Shown in pieces: positions 5,079-10,740 of a stretch of DNA of 10,740 bases. Both the position numbers and the translations under genes were made by a program. Under the pieces are notes generated by a model. It saw only the letters and a program-made list of their open reading frames with translations. It did no database searches and was not told where the DNA came from. The stretch is taken from NCBI GenBank assembly GCA_020627605.1, contig JAHDGO010000038.1, forward strand, positions 1 through 10,740, read 5' to 3'. This DNA comes from Yoonia sp. (GTDB taxonomy: Bacteria; Pseudomonadota; Alphaproteobacteria; Rhodobacterales; Rhodobacteraceae). Position 1 is the first letter of the stretch; each line of letters opens with the position of its first letter.

Positions 5079-7163
5079 TCAATTCAACTGAAAGTGGGGC
5101 GACATAACGATGGCGCGCAAAAGTGCCTCTGGGTCGCTGGCGGTTTTTTCCATGCGTTGTCCTTCGGCTGGTAGCGGCGCGGCCAGCAATGCGGCCTCTG
5201 CCCGTTTGCTATCGAAACCACCAAGGGGAACGGCAGCAAGCCAAGTACCGGCATCGGGGTAGATATAGGCCGGTGTGGCACCGGGGGCGATCTGCGCGTG
5301 GTATTCTTCCATATATTCGATTGCTTCTTCGCGGCTCATCCCGGTGATGTCGGGGGATGTCAGGCCCACGGCCGCCGGGGGTGTTGTCGCGACGTAGACC
5401 TCGCCCTTTGGCGTGCCGAAATGCGTTTGGGCAAAGTCGGCAAGCCAGCCAGCGCCGATGATCGCATCATCAAGGGGCATGCTGCCTTCGGCCTGCGCTG
5501 TTTCGGACCAGTGATGCTGGTCTGGTGCCGCCGCCAGAATGGCAGGTAGATGCCCAAAGATCGTCGCCAGCAACAGCGCGTCGTCCTCGGTGATCCAGTC
5601 GGTATGGCCCTCTCTGACGTTGTTGGCATCAAACCACACCCAGCCAAAGGCGTCTTGATAGCGGTCAGGGAACCCCGGCAGGCAAAAATCGGGGCAATCC
5701 GACGTCTGCATGGAGATGTTGAAATCATGCGGTCCACGCACACTGAGCGCGAGCGGCAATGACCGCCAGTGCTTGCCCTGAAATGTCAGGTCAAAGAGAG
5801 TGACGCCAAGATGGCCTGCGCCGCCGCCAAAGCTTTCTGCACCGGTCACGAAAACCTGCCCGACCGCCAGATCATCCGGTTGTAGGTCAGCCATCGGCTC
5901 AGATGCGGCAGTGCCCTGCATCGACATCATCATGCCGCCGCTGTCTTCACGCGGATCGGGGTCATACTGCAGCAACTGATGCAGCATGGTCGCGCGGCTG
6001 CTGGCGGTTGCGTCATTGATCCAGCCGGTTCCCTCCGGCCAGCCGCCGACGTTCGGGGGAAAGAACAATTCCTGCCCCAGATCCTCCACCGCCCAAAGCA
6101 GATCATCCAGATAGGGCAATGGCGTGCCAAAAGTGCGCAGGCTGCCGACCATCAGTTCGACGGGGCTTTTGACAATCGTGCCGCGGTTGGCCGGGTCCCA
6201 GAATGCGTCTGACAGGAACATCGCGCGCAACAGCGGTTTGAGTTCCCAGTCTGCCGCACGCCAGATTGCAGCAAGGCGCGTCACCTCGTCGGGGTCGGGG
6301 GTATGGGACACAAATGCGCGCCAGAGCCTTTCGACCACAAAGGGTCCGAATGACGGGTGGTCCAGCACGATGCGCGGCAGATCGTCGGCGTTATGGCGCC
6401 CTGTATTGCCAAGGATGGTTTTGATGCCGTGATCATGCACGATGTGATCAAAGACATAGGCGTCGCCGCCCTGGGTATTGATCGTATGCCCGGTCAGGGC
6501 GCGGGCGGCTTCGACCACGTCGGTCTCGTCATAGCCGCGACCCTCGCCAAGGGTAAACAGCTCCAGAAACTCGCGCGCGAGATTTTCGTTGGGGGCCGCG
6601 GCGCGGTTCTCTGTGTTGGTCAGAAAGTAAAGCATGCCGGGATCTTGCAGGATGCCTTCAGCAAGGTCGGCAAAATTGCCTGCCGCATGGGTCCGGAACA
6701 TCTGGTTCTGCAACCCTGCCCATTGCGGCCGTTCGTGTTCATCTGCGCTGGTGGCAAAGTGGTCATGCCAGAACAGCACCAGCTTTTCGGTGAGTGGTGA
6801 AGGCGTTTCGATCATCTCGCGCAGCCACCATTTTTGCAGGCTGCGCATGTCATGATAGCGGTTGTTGAAATAAAGGTCGGTGCGGGTCTGGCCCAAGGCC
6901 CAGATCTGATCATGCGGGTAGGCCCAGCCATTGACCCATTCCGGCATCGGATTTGTTGGCGTGCCCTGCACACCGTCCAAAATCTGATCAACCCCATCGG
7001 CATATGACATACCGATGAACCGTGCGATTTCATCAGGTGCTGCGCCAAACCCGGTGCGGGCGATCAGATGGCGCGCCTCTTCAAAGGTCATTTCGGCCGG
7101 GCCAGCCCAAAGGCTGAGCGGCGCCAGCAGTGTTGCAATTGCAGTGGTTGTCAGCTTGCGCAT
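5079..7163 (-). CDS. DUF1800 family exported protein with a long C-terminal insertion
   Basis: A 694-residue DUF1800 protein starting at ATG 7163, where a signal peptide (MRK, then a hydrophobic stretch to about A20, 'LWA/GPA') begins right after a GAGGA ribosome site; the frame opens upstream to 7193 but would hide the signal. Core motifs: 'HLIARTGFGA' (32-41), 'LVLFWHDHFATS' (128-139), 'NENLAREFLELFTLGEG' (192-208), 'AARALTGHTI' (219-228), 'VKSPVELMVG' (331-340) and 'PPNVGGWPEGTGWIN' (369-383). The family's usual closing motif 'LLRAIVMSPHFQLN' is at 681-694, almost 300 residues after the GGWP motif, so there is a long insertion (about 405-675) that is rich in acidic residues and contains a C490/C494 pair. 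Biochemical function is not known. It is followed by DUF1501 and preceded by a two-component system, with a 100-bp gap that probably holds its promoter. Confidence 0.9.
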   Translation of the reverse strand: MRKLTTTAIATLLAPLSLWAGPAEMTFEEARHLIARTGFGAAPDEIARFIGMSYADGVDQILDGVQGTPTNPMPEWVNGWAYPHDQIWALGQTRTDLYFNNRYHDMRSLQKWWLREMIETPSPLTEKLVLFWHDHFATSADEHERPQWAGLQNQMFRTHAAGNFADLAEGILQDPGMLYFLTNTENRAAAPNENLAREFLELFTLGEGRGYDETDVVEAARALTGHTINTQGGDAYVFDHIVHDHGIKTILGNTGRHNADDLPRIVLDHPSFGPFVVERLWRAFVSHTPDPDEVTRLAAIWRAADWELKPLLRAMFLSDAFWDPANRGTIVKSPVELMVGSLRTFGTPLPYLDDLLWAVEDLGQELFFPPNVGGWPEGTGWINDATASSRATMLHQLLQYDPDPREDSGGMMMSMQGTAASEPMADLQPDDLAVGQVFVTGAESFGGGAGHLGVTLFDLTFQGKHWRSLPLALSVRGPHDFNISMQTSDCPDFCLPGFPDRYQDAFGWVWFDANNVREGHTDWITEDDALLLATIFGHLPAILAAAPDQHHWSETAQAEGSMPLDDAIIGAGWLADFAQTHFGTPKGEVYVATTPPAAVGLTSPDITGMSREEAIEYMEEYHAQIAPGATPAYIYPDAGTWLAAVPLGGFDSKRAEAALLAAPLPAEGQRMEKTASDPEALLRAIVMSPHFQLN

Positions 7164-7243
7164 GGGGTCCTCGTCAATGCCGTCTTGCACCAATCATAGC
7201 ATAGCAGATTGGGGTGTCGGCTTACATTTGCCACCCGGCTTTC

Positions 7244-7257
7244 ATACAAAATTGTAA
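7244..7257 (-). promoter_or_regulatory. Candidate regulator site TTACAA-N4-GTAT upstream of DUF1800
   Basis: Read leftward, TTACAATTTTGTAT lies 80 nt before the DUF1800 ATG, in the only sizeable gap (7164-7263) of this strand block. The same TTACAA-N4-GTAT pattern occurs upstream of the response regulator gene at 9348-9361. The gap also holds possible -10 boxes (TATGCT, TATGAT) nearer the gene. A binding site for the neighbouring regulator is inferred, not shown. Confidence 0.35.
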
Positions 7258-7263
7258 CGCGGC

Positions 7264-8646
7264 TTACGCCTTGGGAAAGGTAATCGCAAACACGGCACCG
7301 GGCCGTCCTTCCAATAGCGTGATTTCGGCCTGATGCAGATCACTGATGGCTTTGACCAGCGATAGCCCCAGCCCATTTCCTGGGGTGGCGCGGCTTGCAT
7401 CGGCGCGAAAGAACCGCTCGAAGATACGCTCTGTCGCGCCGGGTGCGATGCCGGGGCCATCGTCGCCGATTTCCAGATGGGTCTGCCCGCCGGGTTGCGA
7501 GAGCACCAGATGCACCTGTGCTGCATCGCGGGCATGTTCCAGCGCGTTTTCAAGGATATTGGTGATCAGCTGCGCCAAAAGCTCCCGGTCGCCGTGTACG
7601 GTGACATTGGGCGCGATGACGACCCGTAGCGCCTTGTCGGCATCCTCAAAGAGCGGGGTGAAGCTTTCGGCCATTTCCGTACAAAGCGTGCTGAGGTCCA
7701 CAGGCTGAAACGCGGCGCGCCGGTGGCCTGATTCAATCTCGCCCATGCGCAACAGGGCATCAAAGATGCGCAACAGACCGCGTAGACGCGACTCTGCCAC
7801 GTCAAGGTGTTCATGCACCGCGGACGGATCGGTGATATCGCGGCGGATCAGTTCGAGCCTGCCGCCGATATTGGCCAGCGGCGTTTTCAGATCATGGGCG
7901 ACGCCGATGCTGACTGCCTCGACATTGCGTGTCAGTTTCTCGACCTGATTGAGCATCTGATTGATCCCCGCGCCAAGTCGGTCAAATTCATCGCCGGTGC
8001 CGGTCAGCGGGGCGCGTGCGTCCAGTTGACCCTGTGCCACGGTTTCAGCTGTTTTCGACAGGGTTTCCAACCTGCGAAACACCCCGCGCGACAAAAAGAA
8101 CCCCGTCAGCAGGGCGAGCGGCAGCACGATCACGATCAGCGCGACAGAGGCTGTGCGCATGAAGGTCTGAATATTTGCAATCCGCTCTGGCACAAAGCGC
8201 CCGACAATCACCGAATGGCCGGTATTGAACCAGATGCCCTGACTGATAATGGGGTCGTCAATTTCGGGGTGGTCCAATGTGGTTTCACCTAACGCGTCAG
8301 AGGCCCAGAGCCCATTGAACCCCGCCAGAATGTTTCCTTCGGGATCACGGAAGGCAAAGAGCGTGTCTTCTTCCTCCAGCATCACAAAGATATCCCCGTC
8401 AAACCAGACGTCCTGTTCTTCTGACCAGCGGACCGCGTCGATCACGGCGTCGGGACCTCCATCGTCAAACAGGTCGTCGCCATTGCGCAGGAACTCTTGC
8501 AATGTGGCGATTTCCGCTTGTTTGATCTGGCTGATCTGCCATGGCCCGACCGTCCAGATGATGGCGAGGGTCAGTACGACGAAGACCGCGCAAGAGGCCA
8601 GCACCCGCTGAAACACGGTAGAGCGGAGGATAATGTTAAGCTGCAT
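7264..8646 (-). CDS. Membrane sensor histidine kinase
   Basis: A 460-residue two-component sensor from ATG 8646. Layout: first membrane segment about residues 16-35, a periplasmic sensing region of about 130 residues (36-163) rich in Asp/Glu, second membrane segment about 164-185, a HAMP linker about 187-240, the phosphoacceptor box 'VAHDLKTPL' with H251, the N box 'NILENALEHA' (363-372), G1 'DDGPGI' (395-400), F box 'FERFFRAD' (409-416) and G2 'GNGLGLSLV' (423-431). All kinase motifs are intact. The start overlaps the response regulator stop by 11 nt; a TTG one codon upstream (8649) is a possible alternative with better spacing to AGGA. The acidic periplasmic part could bind cations or cationic compounds, but the signal is unknown. 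It probably phosphorylates the regulator encoded just before it. Confidence 0.93.
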   Translation of the reverse strand: MQLNIILRSTVFQRVLASCAVFVVLTLAIIWTVGPWQISQIKQAEIATLQEFLRNGDDLFDDGGPDAVIDAVRWSEEQDVWFDGDIFVMLEEEDTLFAFRDPEGNILAGFNGLWASDALGETTLDHPEIDDPIISQGIWFNTGHSVIVGRFVPERIANIQTFMRTASVALIVIVLPLALLTGFFLSRGVFRRLETLSKTAETVAQGQLDARAPLTGTGDEFDRLGAGINQMLNQVEKLTRNVEAVSIGVAHDLKTPLANIGGRLELIRRDITDPSAVHEHLDVAESRLRGLLRIFDALLRMGEIESGHRRAAFQPVDLSTLCTEMAESFTPLFEDADKALRVVIAPNVTVHGDRELLAQLITNILENALEHARDAAQVHLVLSQPGGQTHLEIGDDGPGIAPGATERIFERFFRADASRATPGNGLGLSLVKAISDLHQAEITLLEGRPGAVFAITFPKA

Positions 8647-9310
8647 CAATGATGTATCCTGCGCCGCGCACGGTCTGGATCAGCTCGGCGGGAAAGGGTT
8701 TGTCGACCTTGGCGCGCAGCCGGCTCATATGGGTTTGCACAAGGCTGGTTTTGGGGTCGAAGCTGTAGCCCCAGACCTTTTCCAGCAGCATGGTGCGCGT
8801 CACCACCGCGCCACGGTGGCAAAGCAGACAATCGAGCAGTTTGAATTCAAGCGGTGAGAGGTCAAGCGTCTGGCCGCCGCGCTGCGCCTGTCGTTTCACG
8901 CGGTCTACCGTCAGATCAGCCAGTTCAAACATCGTTTCCTGCGTCTGTCGTGGCTGTCGCCGCGCGATAGAGCGTAGCCGCGCGACCAATTCCGACATGG
9001 CAAAGGGTTTGCCGAGGTAGTCATCGGCACCGGCTTCCAATCCGGTGACCCGGTCGTCTAGCCCGCCAAGGGCGGTCAGCATCAGGACCGGCGTGTCGAT
9101 ACCCGCCCCGCGCAGGATTTGCAGCACTGACAGCCCATCCATTTCAGGCAGCATCCGGTCAAGGATCACGCAGTCAAATGCGCCAGCGCCAAGCTGCAGG
9201 ATGCCCTCCTTGGGGGCGGGGCACCACGTCACCGTCCAGTTTTGTTCGGTCAGTGACCGCTGGATAAACTCTGCCGTTTCCCGGTCATCTTCGATCAGCA
9301 TGACTTTCAT
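8636..9310 (-). CDS. OmpR/PhoB-family response regulator
   Basis: A 224-residue response regulator. The receiver domain (1-115) has the acidic pocket E7-D8-D9, the phosphoacceptor D51 (VILDRMLPEMDG), T79 and K101 (LGKPF). The C-terminal winged helix (about 127-224) shows the OmpR-type pattern: 'LSPLEFKLLDCLL', 'VVTRTMLLEKVWG', 'VQTHMSRLRAKVDK' and 'IQTVRGAGYII'. It is first in an operon with the overlapping histidine kinase gene. The ribosome site is weak. The 53-bp upstream gap contains TTACAA-N4-GTAT and an AT-rich TATATAG that could be a -10, with no good -35, which would fit autoactivation. Its targets may include the DUF1800/DUF1501 pair downstream. Similar in type to QseB/PmrA, but I cannot assign a named system. 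Confidence 0.95.
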   Translation of the reverse strand: MKVMLIEDDRETAEFIQRSLTEQNWTVTWCPAPKEGILQLGAGAFDCVILDRMLPEMDGLSVLQILRGAGIDTPVLMLTALGGLDDRVTGLEAGADDYLGKPFAMSELVARLRSIARRQPRQTQETMFELADLTVDRVKRQAQRGGQTLDLSPLEFKLLDCLLCHRGAVVTRTMLLEKVWGYSFDPKTSLVQTHMSRLRAKVDKPFPAELIQTVRGAGYIIDAA

Positions 9311-9347
9311 GCCGATGTGTTTAGCGCAGCGCAGTCTGGCGGGCTAT

Positions 9348-9361
9348 ATACGATGTTGTAA
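9348..9361 (-). promoter_or_regulatory. Candidate autoregulatory site TTACAA-N4-GTAT upstream of the response regulator
   Basis: Read leftward, TTACAACATCGTAT lies 37 nt before the response regulator ATG and just after the RraA-like stop. It matches the element at 7244-7257 in all ten fixed positions. A TATATA overlapping its end could be a -10 box; the matching -35 position (CGGACC) is poor, as in promoters that need an activator. Confidence 0.35.
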
Positions 9362-9363
9362 AC

Positions 9364-10059
9364 TCAGGTCCGGGCTTTTTCGAAGGCGGTCCAGGCGGTT
9401 TCAAAGGCCGCAAAGTCGAACCCCGGTTTGCGCGCGGCATCCAGCACGATCTTTTCGGTGTCCAGCAGCTTGTCGATCGCGGCACCCAGTTCTGCCAGAT
9501 AGGGTGCGGGGATGACCAGCGCCCCGTGCCGGTCAGCATGCACCAGATCGCCGTCATCGACGGTCAGGCCAAAGATCGTGACCGGCGTCCCGATCTCGCG
9601 CACATGCACGAAACCGTGGCTGGGGCCGACGCTGCCAGCGATCACAGTGAAGCCGTCCGGCAGATCACCAAGGTCGCGCATGACCCCGTTGGTCAGCGCG
9701 CCTGACAGGCCAAGCCCCTTGTGGACGGTGGTGTTGATCTCTCCCCAGAAAGCGCCGATCGCCGCGTCGCCATCAAGGTCCTCGATCACAGCAAGGGCAG
9801 GGCGCGGGCCGCTGGACATATGCCGGTAATAGTCCATGCGCCGCGCCTTGATCACCTCTGGCGCCTCTGTCGGCGGGGCAACAGCGGCAATTTTGGCGGT
9901 GCGGGCATAGCCTACGATGGTGCTGGCCTCTGGCGCGCTGCACAGGACGGTGCCGCGGGTGAAGGCATCAAAGCCGCGTTTACCCTCCACGACCTCGATC
10001 GCGTTGCAGACGGTGGGCGTATCGACCCGACGCAAGAGGGTCAGCAGGGTGTCATCCAT
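9364..10059 (-). CDS. RraA-fold protein, HMG aldolase/oxaloacetate decarboxylase-like
   Basis: A 231-residue protein of the RraA/dimethylmenaquinone-methyltransferase-like fold. Despite the name, most members outside enterobacteria are metal-dependent aldolases or decarboxylases acting on 4-hydroxy-4-methyl-2-oxoglutarate, oxaloacetate or related 2-oxo acids. Seen here: 'TPTVCNAIE' near the N-terminus, 'WGEINTTVHKGLGLSG' (105-120) and 'TNGVMRDLGDLP' (123-134), where R128 and D129-x2-D132 form the conserved substrate and metal-binding set, then 'DGDLVHADRHGALVIP' (169-184). A catalytic role is therefore more likely than RNase E inhibition. The start is set by AAGGAG 7 nt before ATG 10059, and the gene overlaps the hydrolase stop by 8 nt, giving coupled translation. 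The pairing with a hydrolase suggests a small catabolic operon; the substrate is unknown. Confidence 0.88.
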   Translation of the reverse strand: MDDTLLTLLRRVDTPTVCNAIEVVEGKRGFDAFTRGTVLCSAPEASTIVGYARTAKIAAVAPPTEAPEVIKARRMDYYRHMSSGPRPALAVIEDLDGDAAIGAFWGEINTTVHKGLGLSGALTNGVMRDLGDLPDGFTVIAGSVGPSHGFVHVREIGTPVTIFGLTVDDGDLVHADRHGALVIPAPYLAELGAAIDKLLDTEKIVLDAARKPGFDFAAFETAWTAFEKART

Positions 10060-10714
10060 GGTCTATCTCCTTCAGCCAGCCTTGCAGGGCGGCGGTTGTC
10101 TTGTCGGGGTTTTCCAGCGTCGGCAGGTGGCCGACATGGGGCATGATGATCAGCGTGGCGTGCGGCATCAGGTCATGCAGCAGCGTGTGGCGGTGAACCG
10201 GGCAAAGTTTATCCTCTTCCCCGCATAAAATCAGGGTAGGGCCTTTGTAGTGGGTCAACGCCGCGCATTGATCTGGCCGGTCACGCAAGGCACGCGACTG
10301 GCGGGCAAAGACGGCGGGCCCAAGGTCCAGTGCCATCGCCATGCACAGATCAAGGATAGCAGGCTTGTTATCGCCCTCCGCGATGTAATGCGGTTTCATC
10401 TCATCGCGCATGACGCTGGCCAGTTGTCCGGCCCCGGCCTTGGCAATCTGCGGGCCGCGCTGGGCCTTGATCTGATCCACCTCGGCCTTGGGGTTGGTAT
10501 CCATCAGGGCAAGCCCAGCGATCCGGTCCGGGGCCTGTGCCACCATCTCCATCGCGACGATCCCGCCCATGGATAACCCCGCGAGTGCGAAACGCGGTGG
10601 GGCGCTGGCGAGCACCTGTCTGGCGATGTCAGGCACAGTATCTGCGCCAGTGATATCGCCAGAAATAACATCATGTTCACTTTCCAACGCGCTGATTTGC
10701 GGCGCAAAAAGCAT
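10052..10714 (-). CDS. Alpha/beta hydrolase, N-terminus frame-shifted or cut at window edge
   Basis: At least 220 residues of an alpha/beta hydrolase. The nucleophile elbow is 'GLSMGG' with S48, the acid is probably D168 (LCGEEDKLCP) and the base H196 (PHVGHLP), so the catalytic triad is complete. The continuous frame begins at ATG 10714, but that lacks the usual first strand and oxyanion-hole segment. Those residues appear in another frame just upstream: 10739 to 10713 encode 'LLLPGMMCD', which would normally run straight into 'LFAPQISALE'. An in-frame TGA lies at 10721-10723 in the main frame. So the gene seems to carry a small indel near 10709-10715, real or a sequencing error, and its true start lies beyond the window. 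It probably hydrolyses an ester or lactone; the neighbouring RraA-like gene overlaps its end. Confidence 0.8.
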   Translation of the reverse strand: MLFAPQISALESEHDVISGDITGADTVPDIARQVLASAPPRFALAGLSMGGIVAMEMVAQAPDRIAGLALMDTNPKAEVDQIKAQRGPQIAKAGAGQLASVMRDEMKPHYIAEGDNKPAILDLCMAMALDLGPAVFARQSRALRDRPDQCAALTHYKGPTLILCGEEDKLCPVHRHTLLHDLMPHATLIIMPHVGHLPTLENPDKTTAALQGWLKEIDHG

Positions 10715-10740
10715 CGCACATCATGCCTGGCAGTAGAAGA

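Noticed and set aside
6357-6800. Rightward open frame of 147 codons inside the DUF1800 gene.
   Set aside because: Opposite the conserved DUF1800 core motifs, with no ribosome site or family features of its own.
9364-10059. Reading the RraA-like protein as the RNase E inhibitor RraA.
   Set aside because: It keeps the R128-D129-x2-D132 aldolase-type residues and sits in a catabolic-looking operon, so an aldolase/decarboxylase role is more likely.

Overview
The window reads as chromosomal DNA of an alphaproteobacterium, most likely a marine Rhodobacterales (Roseobacter-type) strain. This rests on the fairly high G+C, dense short-spaced operons, GTG starts and the style of the encoded proteins. 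It is an inference, because no rRNA or phylogenetic marker is present. Coding is dense: eleven genes, one cut by the left edge and one disturbed or cut at the right edge. No tRNA, rRNA, CRISPR array, insertion sequence or phage gene was seen, and no stretch over 300 bases lacks a gene.

Region 1 (1-3351) is a divergent locus that looks like sugar-sulfonate metabolism. Leftward are an SsuD-type flavin-dependent monooxygenase and an aldo/keto reductase whose start overlaps the monooxygenase stop. They resemble SmoC and SmoB of the oxidative sulfoquinovose (sulfo-SMO) pathway. Rightward, across a 101-bp shared control region, are a GntR/HutC-type regulator with a UTRA ligand domain and, 5 bp later, a Gfo/Idh/MocA protein. 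That last protein could be an NAD-dependent sulfoquinovosidase of the GH188 type. Together the four would release sulfoquinovose, remove its sulfonate as sulfite, and reduce the resulting 6-oxo-glucose to glucose, under control of a sugar-sensing repressor. This is a hypothesis from similarity and context.

Region 2 (3352-3877) holds two hairpin terminators and a small exported protein of unknown role with a CEGNDC motif. The 160 bp between that gene and the next (3718-3877) show no further gene or strong hairpin.

Region 3 (3878-9310), all leftward, is an OmpR-type response regulator and a membrane histidine kinase (overlapping genes), then a 100-bp gap, then a Sec-exported DUF1800 protein and a Tat-type DUF1501 protein 7 bp apart. 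DUF1800/DUF1501 pairs are widespread but functionally obscure. A shared 14-bp element, TTACAA-N4-GTAT, lies upstream of both the regulator gene and the DUF1800 gene, which suggests the two-component system may control the exported pair.

Region 4 (9364-10740), leftward, is an alpha/beta hydrolase whose end overlaps the start of an RraA/HMG-aldolase-like protein. The hydrolase appears frame-disrupted near the right edge.
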